Shown here one piece after another: positions 21,729-32,372 of a stretch of DNA of 36,678 nucleotides. The notes beneath the pieces were generated by a model. The model was not told where the DNA came from and did no database searches. It saw nothing but the letters and a program-made list of their open reading frames with translations. The DNA is taken from NCBI GenBank assembly GCA_030141605.1, contig JAQGDQ010001519.1:1-36678 (forward strand), given 5' to 3'. Position 1 is the first letter of the stretch; the number at the start of each line of letters is the position of its first letter. This stretch comes from Tubiluchus corallicola. Taxonomy: Eukaryota > Priapulida > Priapulimorpha > Priapulimorphida > Tubiluchidae. The translations under genes and the position numbers were made by a program.

Positions 21729-22238
21729 TTCTCGTTTATATCACGTTGAAAACACCGGTTCTCGTCTGATCACCGAAGTTAAGCAACGTAGTGCCTGGTT
21801 AGTGCTTGGATGGGTGACCGCCTAGGAATACCAGGTGCTGTAGGCTTGCGGGATGTCCACACTGTATCTCGACACTAGGCGGAAGAGCTGCACAAGCAGC
21901 CAACGGCTAGAGGGCGGAGGAGGCCAAGTGACCCAACGGCCATGTGTCGAGGAGTAAACCTTCCAAATCAGGAGTGGAGCCCCGAAGGCGGACCAGTGCA
22001 GCATGCTCACTGACTCCGGCAGCTCCTGCAGCCAACCTGGTATCGCTCCGTTTTCCTTTGAAAGAGAGGGAGGAAGAGAGGGGGTTCCTGTTGCCTGGGC
22101 AACTCAGGATCTCCATACACCTTGCCCAGGCGTGCGCCCTGGAGAGGCCACTCCAGTGGTTCAAGGGTCGGATTGCTCAGCCACAGTCGACGCTCTGACT
22201 GTCTTGGCGCACACTTCCGAGACAGAAGGATGCCAACA
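21729..22238 (+). mobile_element. 5S rRNA-derived SINE, copy 2 (full length with TSD)
   Basis: Same family as the copy at 18967. The 5S-like head is 21729-21846; its first nine bases have diverged, but the length from the insertion point is conserved. The body ends AGACAGAAGGATGCCAACA. A perfect 9-bp duplication ATTCATTAC flanks it (21720-21728 and 22239-22247). Relative to copy 1 it lacks about 40 bp near the 3' end and has small indels in the middle, suggesting a different subfamily or age. Confidence 0.92.
21738..21846 (+). rRNA. 5S rRNA-like head of SINE copy 2 (pseudogene)
   Basis: Recognisable 5S homology from ATATCACGTTGAAAACACC to GGTGCTGTAGGCTT with the pol III internal control region (GTTAGTGCTTGGATGGGTGA). 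It is fused to the same body as copy 1, so it is a SINE promoter rather than a ribosomal gene. Confidence 0.83.
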
Positions 22239-22247
22239 ATTCATTAC

Positions 22248-23404
22248 GTCTAGTTTACGTAAGTCCTGTGATGACCAACGACTATTTTTAATAGTCTCTG
22301 TTTTAATTCAAAATTACTTTTCTCGAGCAGAATCTAAACGGTGTCTATTTCAGACCAGCCCAGTTTTTCCTTTTGCTGTAGATTATATTGGTTTATGAAT
22401 GAAAATTTTGTAAAAATTACAATAGTTAGCAAAACTGAATGGGATAATGTGTGCTAATAATATCGGAAACCATTGTATAAATCCGCGCATACAAAAAACA
22501 CATTAACGAATGTGTGCACGTTTGTAACAGGCCACACGATCCATCACACCTGGAACTCTGTTTCCCTATATTATATTCAAATATAAGGAACAATTGTTAA
22601 CTTTTGTAGGCAAGAAAATGTATATTTTGGACAGTAAATTAAAATGAGATTGAGTCTAAACAATCGTCCGGTATTACTTTAACGTTAAATTATTCGAATT
22701 TTAGTTGGACATTGGCGGTTAATCACAAGCCGATCGAGAAACGTCACGATAAAATTTAATTTGAATTAAAAATCGCGAATAATTTGTTGCTTTTCATTTG
22801 TTTCATTTTAACTACCTAATCGTCACAGAACAAAAGAGTCAAGAATCGTTATTTTACAGCTCAAAATGTCAACTGAAGTTCGTAACTAATTAAACAGCGA
22901 CCCAAATGGTACAGTCAATCAAGAATAGTATCCTTGGCTTGCTTAATTAACCTTTATTAATTAAAACCTCGTGGTTAAAGCGCTATCAACAAACGACGGT
23001 AGTTGTGTGAACTTGTGTAAAAACAGGTAAAGTAAATTTTAACAGCTCATCCATAATAAAACAGACAAAATCAACGAGCTAACGTCGAACTAATCACTTA
23101 ATCTATAGTGTGTTTTATGAAGAAAAATTGCTTAACAGCCCTGACTCACTAAGTACATACACAAAACTGTACAAGCCGTAAGCTATTGGAAAACTGGTTG
23201 TTTTTGTCAACGTTTGGTAACCGTTTTCAACAAAAAAAACGTCAAATACAAAACAATGTTTGAACGTGTCTTTAGATACGATTTGTGATACAAAATTTAA
23301 TAAAATTAGTCTGTTACGACCACGAATACACGATATACTGCAATGGTCTTTAATCGCTGGACTTTTTCAACGTCACCTTAAGTGTTAATAATGGTTCTTG
23401 TTGC
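22248..23404. other. Unannotated AT-rich DNA after SINE copy 2
   Basis: No coding, RNA or repeat structure recognised. Confidence 0.55.
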
Positions 23405-23435
23405 TACACACACACGCACACGCACACGCACACGC

Positions 23436-23472
<37 letters not shown>

Positions 23473-23488
23473 GAGAGAGAGAGAGAGG
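23405..23488. repeat. (CGCACA)n-(CA)n-(GA)n compound microsatellite
   Basis: CA and CGCACA units change to GA near 23471. It gives short His/Thr and Cys/Val frames of no coding meaning. Confidence 0.95.
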
Positions 23489-23626
23489 ACTGCTTGAGTT
23501 GCACAAAAATTATGTTTACACTTGAAATAAATGAAATAAAAGAGGACCTGTTAAAGTATGTTAAAAGCGTTAGATTATGATAGATAATTATGCTGATGAA
23601 TGCTGGCATGAAGCCCAGTTAACGTG

Positions 23627-23868
23627 TGGTGTCACGTGAGCAAGTGATTCAGAACCGAAGCGTAGGCATCGAGGCGTCGAAGCTCGGCGCACGAGATATA
23701 AGCCTTGTGAAGCGCCCAGCTCAGGGTATTGGGTCTGGGAGCTGAAGGAGATCAGACTAGATCAGGGGGCCTGGCATTACTATCTGTTATATTCATTGTG
23801 TTTGATGTTTAATAAACGTGTAGTTTTATAATCAGACTCTTCGTAGTTTTGCCATCCCTAAAACACCA
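23627..23868 (+). mobile_element. Probable solo LTR
   Basis: A 242-bp segment bounded by TGGTGT and ACACCA (inverted 6-bp ends within TG...CA). It contains a TATA-like GATATAAGCC at 23695-23704 and a polyadenylation signal AATAAA at 23811-23816, in the order U3-R-U5. GC content is higher than the flanks. I find no matching 4-6 bp duplication (ACGTG against TTAAT), no primer binding site and no second LTR, so it is a solo and old LTR or a lookalike. Confidence 0.5.
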
Positions 23869-24002
23869 TTAATCAGCTTCACACAACCAACACAACGAAT
23901 TATTTTACTAAATTCAAAAAAGGCTGTGGTACAGTCGATGTACTGTGTGGCTGTAAAGCGGCAACTAACAACTAATGAATGAACACCCTCTTGAGGTGAT
24001 AA

Positions 24003-24251
24003 TTAATTCCTTCTGAAAAAGCTGGTTTATTGAAACTGGACCAGTATAACAATAAGCTTCTGATGGTTCTGAATGATGCCAGCATGTGGAGCAACTGGGA
24101 ATTAATTAATACCAAGGCCACCGAGACAGATATGGTAAAACAATTTGAAATTACTAACCACGGTTATATTATGTTACCGTGTAATCAATTGTATATAATA
24201 GACGGTTTAGAATACGAATTGTCAAGTGGAAAATATCACAGGACATCTTAA
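24003..24251 (+). CDS. Unrecognised 82-residue open frame
   Basis: An open frame runs from just after TAA at 24000 to a TAA ending at the edge of the MITE at 24252. It has varied, globular-looking composition (for example NDASMWSNWELINTK and LYIIDGLEYELSSGKYH), unlike the repeat-derived frames around it. I recognise no family. It starts 135 bp after a solo LTR, so it could be a retroelement scrap, a small exon or chance. The stop codon overlaps the TTAA target site, so an original frame could have been cut there by the insertion. Confidence 0.2.
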   Translation, partial: LIPSEKAGLLKLDQYNNKLLMVLNDASMWSNWELINTKATETDMVKQFEITNHGYIMLPCNQLYIIDGLEYELSSGKYHRTS

Positions 24252-24709
24252 CCCTTTCATACCCGTTGTATCCCGTGGGATACGAGAATATTTTCTGCCT
24301 TTAAAATTAATAAAATTTTAAAACTGACAGTTATTTGATCTGTTAATAGTTATTTTGATTTAAGCCAATAACAAAAGACTAAAAATGGTGATAAAATGGC
24401 AAACTAGAAAATCTACATAGCATAAAAAACTGCGCAAGGTACAGTACTTTAGAGATGACTTTGTACAGATCAGCATAGCATGCATACTAAATGTCTTAAA
24501 TACTTTAAAAAATTACCAACAGTTGCAAAATGAAGCAGATTTTATGCTTCCATTGAATCCCAATGTATCCCGTGGGATACAGGTTATATTTAGCACGCGG
24601 GCACAGGTAGAAAAAAAATATTATGTGTAAACAAGATGGACATAACTGAACAAAAGTACCGAGCCAAAAAGATTTTTCTTATTAAAAAAATAACTTGGGA
24701 CTGAAAGAG
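24252..24709 (+). mobile_element. TTAA-flanked MITE with twin GTATCCC/GGGATAC palindromes, copy 1
   Basis: A 458-bp element between TTAA at 24248-24251 and 24710-24713. It begins CCCTTTCATACCCG and ends GACTGAAAGAG, giving a short terminal inverted repeat (CCCTTTCA, with CTCTTTCA at the other end). It contains two copies of GTATCCCGTGGGATAC, at 24268-24283 and 24565-24580. It is non-coding. A second copy lies inverted at 33653-34108. The features fit a piggyBac-like non-autonomous element. Confidence 0.87.
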
Positions 24710-24713
24710 TTAA

Positions 24714-25233
24714 CGTGTCACAAAAGAATCCTTCCAAGAGAACAGACTGACAGGAAAGATGAATAAGCAATTCTGCAGCATTCCAATGACTTATTTCATT
24801 GCTCTTCCTCTCTATAACCTTCAACTCCAGCCATCTTGGAAATATGTGCACTACATATTTTTCAATATTTAAATCATAAAGGTGAACACGAACAAAATTC
24901 ATTGACAAAATTTAATGTAGCTTCATTTTTCAAAGGTACCGACACGGCACGCGTTCAACTGCTGACAAACAACTACAGCAAAGTGGTTTTGGGGTTTCTT
25001 GCAATCTACATACATTTTTACACTAAACTCAGCCATCTGTAAATGAAGCTAATTAAACCACCCAGTACCAGTTAAAAGGACACGAGTTTTTCGTCTCTTC
25101 TAGCAGGAAAATACACTATGTGATGCATAATGCTATTCTACGACTGTAGCACGGATTGTACTGGTAACGCCATCTACTAAAATTATCACACTAAACAGAT
25201 GCTGGTGTACCTTTAAGATCAGTTCACACTTAC
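24714..25233. other. Unannotated sequence downstream of candidate exon A
   Basis: Holds a partial CTCF-like motif (minus, 25166-25180, TTAGTAGATGGCGTT). Nothing else recognised. Confidence 0.5.
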
Positions 25234-25275
25234 CCTGCCATCATAAACAAACGCCATCTGCTGTTCATACTGCAT
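25234..25275 (-). CDS. LZTS: Candidate first coding exon A of the LZTS-family gene
   Basis: On the minus strand a TAA (25278-25276) is followed directly by ATG (25275-25273), 14 codons reading MQYEQQMAFVYDGR, and a very strong donor AGG|GTAAGTG. The donor is in phase 0, as the acceptor at 10430 requires, and the join reads smoothly into GKVVLRPIAFKP. A GTCACGTGAC E-box lies about 180 bp upstream. Against it: the peptide is too short for a family match, a CTCF-like motif overlaps the same bases, and other phase-0 donors exist on this strand. The call is inference. Confidence 0.3.
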
Positions 25276-25406
25276 TTACGACTTTCCACTGCACAAAGTG
25301 CACTAAATAGTTACGTACACTTCCTAAAAACTAATACTTTCAAAAAATCCTAACCACTACACAACGACTCGAGTTTATTTAATATCACATTGCCCAGGTA
25401 GAAACA

Positions 25407-25754
25407 GTGATGTGTTATAGAGTACAAACACACATTCGACCAGGACGACAACAGTCACGTGACCCGAATTCAACCAATAAGCGCGACGCAAGCAGATATC
25501 TTGCTGTTCAGTTACTCTTGAAGTCTTTTAGACAACATTTAACTTTCTGTTACAGCAAAGACTTAATGATTTTAATCGTCAAGGACAACCCGAAAAATCA
25601 AGAAATACTTCGGCTACTTTTAGCTTTACAGCAAAATATTACAGACTTACCTCTGCAAAGGATAAATACAGCAAATACCCTATTACGCACCGCAAATTCT
25701 TTCTATTATAAATCGAGTCAATGCACTGCAAAGCTAATTAGTACAATTCATTAG
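25407..25754 (+). CDS. Unrecognised 115-residue open frame opposite the candidate promoter
   Basis: This is the longest open frame in the window that is neither repeat-made nor assigned. It begins MMCYRVQTHIRPGRQQ and is divergent from candidate exon A (25275-25234), only 130 bp away. No domain, signal peptide or membrane segment is visible, and the start of the frame contains the GTCACGTGAC E-box. Chance is the simplest reading; a short divergent transcript is possible. Confidence 0.12.
   Translation: MMCYRVQTHIRPGRQQSRDPNSTNKRDASRYLAVQLLLKSFRQHLTFCYSKDLMILIVKDNPKNQEILRLLLALQQNITDLPLQRINTANTLLRTANSFYYKSSQCTAKLISTIH
25454..25463. promoter_or_regulatory. Palindromic GTCACGTGAC E-box (CLEAR/USF type)
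   Basis: A perfect 10-bp palindrome recognised in animals by bHLH-Zip factors of the USF and MiT/TFE families. It lies about 180 bp upstream of candidate exon A on the minus strand, a normal proximal promoter position. Confidence 0.4.
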
Positions 25755-26012
25755 GTGCTACATGGTAAACAAGCGAAGTACTGTACTCGACAGCTAAACC
25801 TTCAGATGTTAAGTACTGTACAGTATAAATACTGTAATATCAGCATAAAGTAAGTTTACACGTGCTACGCTTTGACTATCACGAATGTAACCATGGAAAT
25901 TGCAGACAAAATATTTACTGTGCTAAAAGAGCTCATGGCGTTTTCTCAGACGGGGAATTATCTTAAGCACCGACACACAAACGACTCCACAAAAGGCGCG
26001 AAGACGTCTTAC

Positions 26013-26033
26013 CTGGTCAGGTGAAAAACTCAT
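26013..26033 (-). CDS. LZTS: Candidate first coding exon B of the LZTS-family gene
   Basis: The minus strand reads TGA AAC GTA ATG AGT TTT, giving MSFSPDQ and then donor CAG|GTAAGA in phase 0. The in-frame TGA three codons upstream fits a true 5' UTR and start. It would be an alternative to the exon at 25234, or an unused donor. The peptide is only seven residues, so nothing in the coding sequence supports it beyond phase and donor strength. Confidence 0.22.
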
Positions 26034-26555
26034 TACGTTTCAAACGTTCCCCGTTTTTCCCGTAAGTTGGTTCGTAAATCAACCCAGTCGCTTTACCGCT
26101 TAACGAAATAAACAAAGCTAAGTTTCCAGCTGTGAATCAGCTTTGTTAAAAAAAATTTACATGCCTTTTAAGATCAGACTTACTGTCGATTGACAAACTA
26201 CGAATCCCAATACCTTTCTAAAACACAATAAAAAATCGATATGCTATCGTTTCACTTTTTTGTTTATTTTCACAGAATGTATTAAAATATTGATGTCGTT
26301 ACAAAAATGCTACTTGGATTTGACCTGCAGCCTGCAGGAATAACCGAGCAGCAAGCAGAAGCATAAATAGGACTTTATTTTTACTATCGTTATCGTCGTC
26401 GTCATCATCATCAGGCTGCAGGCACACGGCGCATGACATCACCTCCCTCCCACGACATTCAATTGGTAAGTTTGGATACTGAAGCTGACAGGCATAGATA
26501 ATTGCAAGCGCGTGATAGTAGAGACACTGCGAGTCCTGCCAACACATTGTCACGT

Positions 26556-26570
26556 GGCGCCATCTAGTGG
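26556..26570 (-). promoter_or_regulatory. Perfect CTCF-type motif next to an E-box
   Basis: The minus strand reads CCACTAGATGGCGCC, which fits CCASYAGRKGGCRSY at all 15 positions. A CACGTG E-box (26551-26556) abuts it. It lies about 520 bp upstream of candidate exon B. Confidence 0.55.
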
Positions 26571-28584
26571 AAAGCTGAATTAATATTGCGCAACGTTACA
26601 TTACGTCTTAATAGTCTTATATAATTAAATTAAAACGCATTAACAGATTGCTATTAGATTTGTATTGGCAAAAATAACGTAAAATTATTTCGTATTTTTC
26701 AAACACCCTTCTGAAAATAGAAATTTTATTTTTACATAGCATCATTAATAATGGCGAACAAGCGAGACTACGACAAAATTTTATAACATATCGTTTAGCC
26801 TCATGCCCAATTAGGCGGCGGTGGTGGTGGTGGTGGAATGAGAATTCCAAGTAGCCTTAAGAACAACAATGTCACAACAATAAATTTGTAAGAAATTCAC
26901 AGTCATAATGCCTAAGAAAATAGAGCAATGGCGGAGAGAACCAAAAGACGGGTAAAATGTCATACAACTACTACAGCTATAGCTCACGAAAGACCAAAAT
27001 GCTAATGTATTCAGGATATTAGGTGCTTCAATTTTAAAAGAGTGACTACTGTAAAAATATAAATGCCTACCAAATAGACAAACAGGTGGCAGCACCGTGG
27101 CAGTAATTGAAAACTAAATTAAAACCAAAAAAGGGCCTATGCGCCCACTACATTACTGTATCATCTAAAACCATTTAAACGCCATTAAAAAAATTTCAGA
27201 CCTACAGATAATGACAAGACGTTCAATAAAAATAATTATTGCAAAAGAAATTGAGCTATTTATAAATACAGATCAGATTAAATCATAGATTCGTTTTATC
27301 TTACTAATACGAACAGCCTAATTTATGAAATCTCGTTTTGTAGCAGCGCCTACAGACAGGAACATAAACGAAACTAAATTCATTCAACACCGTCTGCAAA
27401 ATTCGGACGCACCACGCGGGATATCGCGCGGCGGACGGAACATTCTGTGAAGTTATTTCACACGCACGTATCTATCTACCTGGTAATTGTCTAGAAACTT
27501 CCTTGTGTGGAAATGAAGCAAAACCCCATTACTCAGCGTAAAAAATAAATGAGGAACAGGTATGTGTGTGTGTACATGTGTAGTGTTAATGATGGGTATA
27601 ACTCAAGTACTCGATTACCGTAATTATAAGAAGTGAACTTGGACAATATTTCATACGCAGTTATTTCACGAACCTAATTTCAAGGCCCGCCCTTGGTGGT
27701 ATAATAGGTCATACTAATAGGTCAATTAGAGAGCAAGAAATTAATCTGAATTACGTGGTTAAAGGACAAGAAAAGGGGTGCCTGAAGTAGGTTTCGGAAA
27801 AATCGCCTTAAAAATTATATCACTTTACAGCATTTTTATGCATATATTGTGCTCATTAAAAGGAATTTTTGTTTGTTTTCGTTTTAAATCTCAGCGCAGT
27901 ACTGTTCAGAAGTCGACATTATATGACGTCACTATGCAAACGTAAATCAGGGGAAGAGATGCAATGTTAAATTACGTCCCAAAAAACTTTCCATAGAAAT
28001 CTATATTACTTAGCGTTTCACTTATCTGGTACAAAGACTTATGTATCTAGAAATAATAATTTAAAATGTTTGTGCCATTTGGTAAAATGTCGCTGACTCA
28101 CCCTCCAGGGTGCGGAACTCACTAAGCAAAAACGTATTTTTAATCCTATTGACAAGATACAGTAATTTTTTTTACTTAGTTGGTGACGTGTGCACTACCG
28201 CATGCTCTGATTATTTTTTCAAATTTCGTGCAATGTTATCTAAACTTGTTTCAAACGACCTACCATTAAAATGACTGACGACCAAACGGAAGTTTAAATT
28301 ACAAGCTTTATACAGCGATACTGCTGACGCAAGCTCCGCATGCAAAAAGGCAGCTTGTAAGTGGTAGAAAATTTCTTAAACTTTATGTAATTGGAGGGTT
28401 TTCTTGTTCTTGAATCATTAAAAAACGTAATAAATTAAAACTACAAGACCTTCCGTTTGTAGTCCGGCATTGGACACTAGACAGCATACACAGTTATTAT
28501 ACAGACGTTTGTCTACAAATGTAAAATTATTATTTGACTTTGAACTTCTGTATTACCTGTATTACCTTGTATTTTATTAGGAGT
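26571..28584. other. Unannotated intergenic or upstream DNA
   Basis: Contains a (GGT)n run near 26818-26836 and the CpG-rich patch at 27415-27500. No gene recognised. Confidence 0.5.
27415..27500. promoter_or_regulatory. CpG-rich patch with two heat-shock-element-like motifs
   Basis: A short GC-rich block (ACGCGGGATATCGCGCGGCGG) is followed by GGAACATTCTGTGAAG and, about 55 bp on, CTAGAAACTTCC. Both contain GAA and TTC in near HSE order (nGAAnnTTCn). No gene start is seen next to it. Confidence 0.25.
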
Positions 28585-29078
28585 GGTTATACGGCTCTTT
28601 ATGCCAGCGAAACCTGGAAAGTCACAGCAGCGATATCAAAGAAACTGGACGTCTTCCACCATAAATGTCTTCGGAAAATCCTAAAAATATCCTATAGCGA
28701 CCATGTTACCAATGTGGAAGTCCTACAGCAGGCGCAGTCAAAGCGGTTGCAGGAAATAGTAGCAGAGAGAAGGCTGAGATTGGCTGGACATATTCTACGC
28801 CTACCAGAACAACGCCACTCCAAAATCGCATTACGCGGGGAACCACCTGGTGGAAAAAGGAAAAGAGGTCGGCCAAAAACAACGTGGCGCAGATCTTTCA
28901 AAGAAGACCTTCGGCCTATGAACAGACGTTGGGAGAACATCGAAAGAGAAACCGCCGATAGAACCCAGTGGAAGATGCTGTCTGTCCAATGTGCATCCGT
29001 ATTTCGGGAAGGTCTAAGGTCTGTACAGAATTACGAAAATGACATATGATCAAGTAGAAGACTTAGCATAAACTACAA

Positions 29079-29115
<37 letters not shown>
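28585..29115 (+). pseudogene. 5'-truncated LINE: C-terminal part of reverse transcriptase protein
   Basis: About 150 residues of open frame end at TGA 29047-29049. Typical segments are YASETWKVTAAISKKLD (usually YGxETWxxT), FHHKCLRKILKISYSDHVTN, RRLRLAGHILRLP and KRGRPKTTWRRSFKEDL. This is the C-terminal tail of RTE- or CR1-like non-LTR retrotransposon proteins, after the catalytic RT domain. The frame is intact, so the insertion is fairly young, but the catalytic FADD region is absent. A short 3' UTR leads into a (TA)n tract at about 29082-29120, probably its tail. The residues before about 28585 are unrelated. Confidence 0.85.

Positions 29116-29120
<5 letters not shown>
29082..29120. repeat. 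(TA)n tract after the LINE fragment
   Basis: About 20 TA dinucleotides flanked on both sides by CAACTT. It follows the LINE 3' UTR and is probably its tail. Confidence 0.9.
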
Positions 29121-29122
<2 letters not shown>

Positions 29123-30165
29123 ACTTCTAAATATGGCATTCACGTTTTTAACATTGAACACAATATTTCTCCCATCATCATGTCGGCTTGATAAGGGCTA
29201 TTTATTATACAGAATTTAACAATCATAACCCGCATGTCCCACTCATCAGCATCAAACTCATTTCTAATTAACATGTAATTATGAAGTAATTCCGCGGGCG
29301 CAGATTCCAGCAACAGGTGACCGTGAAAATCTCATTTTTAGACAAGCCAAGCCAGGTGTGAATCACAGGTGTTATAATGATTTGAAATATTCCCTACCTG
29401 ATTTTTGCAGGTTGTCCAGATGTAGTGACTGGGAGTAGAACATCTTCCACACTTTGATGCTTCCTCCTGCGTTTTAGTTTAAAATTTGCGATTAAAAATT
29501 CTAAACATGCATAACTATGTCAACTTGTGACGTGGATGTGAATGAAGGAAGCCTATAGATCTTACGCGAATTACGGTTACCGATACAGTAGGCCTACCAA
29601 GCTGTATGGAATGTATATTACGCAACAGCTCAAAACCTCGGTACTTTCCAACAAAGCCGAATTTATTTATGTACATTCAGGGCCTATTTCAAGGGGGGGG
29701 ATACTTCCCCGGGGCCTCACCCTCCAGGGGGGCCTCGCGCCAAGGTAACATTTTTTTGCTTTATGCACACTGCCTTCAGGATAACCGATAAGCATAATTG
29801 TAAAATATAGTCTGTAAGTTCCTTACTTCTTAAACTTGTTAACGTTGGTTTGTGAGGTAGAAGGATGTCAGAACACGCTTATAGTTTAGAACACAGCTAA
29901 TATACATCCTATTTAACAGAATAGGTATGACACATTTCTTGCAAATTTGAGCGACAGTCACTTGGGAAGAACTGCAGACGTTAAACTGTAGGTCAAAACA
30001 ATCTACTCTTTAAAATATTGAAATTAAACATACTATTTCTTTAAAAATGATTCACGTGAAAGAATTATTACTACACAAACGCAATTTCACGTTCGCGCCA
30101 CTAGTTCTTGGCTGTTACATGCATTTTGCCATCCGCTAGTTGGACGGGCACTAGCACCTGCGTTT
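29121..30165. other. Unannotated DNA with a possible orphan exon
   Basis: A CAG|GTAGGG donor on the minus strand at about 29397 follows about 70 bp open in all three frames. None gives a recognisable peptide. Confidence 0.4.
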
Positions 30166-30196
30166 TATATAAAAACAGACACTGTGCCTGTCAGTT
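30166..30196 (+). promoter_or_regulatory. TATA-Inr core promoter candidate
   Basis: TATATAAAA (30166-30174) is followed 27 bp on by the initiator-like TCAGTT (A at 30193). Spacing is right for a TATA-Inr promoter. It would transcribe toward the exon at 31223. No downstream element is clear. Confidence 0.4.
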
Positions 30197-30243
30197 TAGA
30201 CGTGTTAATTTGTGAGGAATCGCACACGTTCGACAGCTTATGC

Positions 30244-30533
30244 GTGAGCACAGCGGTGAATTTGAAATTTGAATTTTTATCTTAAAACTTGCCCAGTTTT
30301 AGAACAACACACTGAATGTTTTACAGTAGCACTGTACCTCAATTTTCGCCTTCGAATATTTTTGCTGTTGAAAATTATGTTAGTTTGTGATGTTGGGCTC
30401 GCCTGCCGTTAATTAAGTTTTTAATCTGTTATTTAATTATCTGAAACGCTTTTGCAGCATTATTTGTGTTAAAATGTATACTTTTACCGTACTTGAAAAT
30501 GGGATAGTATAAGAAAAATCATTCTGTCTTCCT
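30244..30533. mobile_element. Half-copy of the foldback transposon (spacer plus right arm)
   Basis: From GTGAGCACAGCGG to TGTCTTCCT, next to TTAA at 30534-30537, this is the spacer and right arm of the element at 20817, including GAAAATTATGTTAGTTTGTG and the GGGCTCGCCTGCCG segment. No left arm is present. The sequence upstream is unrelated and includes a TATA-Inr promoter-like motif. It is either a truncated copy or the progenitor form from which the two-armed element arose. Confidence 0.75.
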
Positions 30534-31222
30534 TTAACTAGGGGATTCTTGACAACAAAAAGTCAAGACCTAGTAATAAATCAACTCACAGCATTTTTAT
30601 TTCAGAATAATGGTAATAAAATGGCTTGAACAAATTGGTATGGCATGCCCAGACAGTTTTACAAATAGCCTGGTTCCATGTCGCTCAGTAACAAAGGAAC
30701 ATGACAGTATGGACTCATAATTGAATGACAATTACAACTTTTCTCATTCGTTCTGAATATTTACGCCATGACAGTCTGTGCATAGATAAGTTCCAGTTAA
30801 TTATAAAAAAATTTGAAATTAACAATACAGGTATAGAATAATTTCAATATTTATTGGTTTATTTTAATATTTATTTTTAATTACTTTGCAATGATATAAA
30901 CAAAGTGTAGAATTTAAACTTTCGATCAATAAATTTTGAATTTTTATTTAGCGGCAGTTGGATTTTAATTTTAAAAAATTAGGGCATGTATGAGAAAAAT
31001 CATCAACATTCGTTAAATTTAATTGACGGATAAATCAATTTTGTCCTTCCTCGTTATTGAACTTCATTTTAAATTAAATTTAACTTTACAAATTTACCGC
31101 ATGGATGTTCTTGAGTAGAGATCACATTGTTCGAATTCAGTGGCCCAGTTTTCACGATTTCCAAAAAAACCATCCAAACCTTCTGACTGCTTGTTTGTTT
31201 GCGCAAAATTGATTAAGAAAAC

Positions 31223-31448
<226 letters not shown>

Positions 31449-32217
31449 TATTAGTTTATCACCATTTTTAAAATAGCAAAATACATAACTAAGAGATTTA
31501 TAAATCTGTACAACATACAATATTATTACAAAGTGCAAAAGTAATTATTGATTAGTGGTGAAAGGGTGGCGAAAGAACTATAAGTTATCGAGGTCAGCCA
31601 CCCTCTCAGAATTGTTACTAATATAATTAATTAGTTAATGCACATGTACCAGGTAATTAAAAATTATCACATTTTGCATTTAAGACGAATGAAAATCGAA
31701 TTATTATACGAATGTGTTAGTTTATAATAAAATAATGTTCAATAATGGGAAAGAAGAGACACACGTGACTATCTTTAAATAATAATTTAACCATTACGTA
31801 TTTAAAATTAATGTTATGAGGACCTAGAGCCAAAGGAAGACTGACGTTGATATACAAAACGTTTAATAATAGACGAGGCTATGCAAAATTTATGCGCAAG
31901 ACTCACAGAGTCCCAGTTTTAAATAATTAAAAACTCATTGAGGTTTCAGCTTGGGTTTGCATACTTTCTCTAGAACATAGAGCAAGGTGGTAACACAAAG
32001 AGGAATGCAAAAGCAATTGTAAATGTCAAACCAAAAAAGACTGAAGTTTATGTTACATCTTGTTGTTAAGGACAACGTTATAAGACTGCAGTGTTATAGA
32101 TTTAAGGCAAATGTATTAAAATTAATGGCACAAACACGAGTAGCTAGTGCAACACATTCATGTGTAGCTGCTATAGGCAAAATTGAAGCTGATACATATA
32201 TTAATTTTTAACATTTT
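31449..32217. other. Unannotated AT-rich DNA after the GTAA tract
   Basis: No second exon for the 31223 start could be recognised here. Confidence 0.5.
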
Positions 32218-32372
32218 TTACATGTTACGACTTCTTTGGAAATGTTACATGTTACGACTTCTTTGGGAATGTTACATGTTACGACTTCTTTGGGAATGTT
32301 ACATGTTACGACTTCTTTGGAAATGTTACATGTTACGACTTCTTTGGGAATGTTACATGTTACGACTTCTTC
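32218..32372. repeat. 27-bp minisatellite, six copies
   Basis: Units of ACATGTTACGACTTCTTTGG plus GAATGTT or AAATGTT. The period is a multiple of three, so one frame (MLRLLWECY) stays open without meaning. Confidence 0.95.

Noticed and set aside
29395-29470. Minus-strand exon before CAG|GTAGGG with all three frames open (for example KHQSVEDVLLPVTTSGQ)
   Set aside because: Weak acceptor, ambiguous frame, no recognisable homology; left as unannotated.
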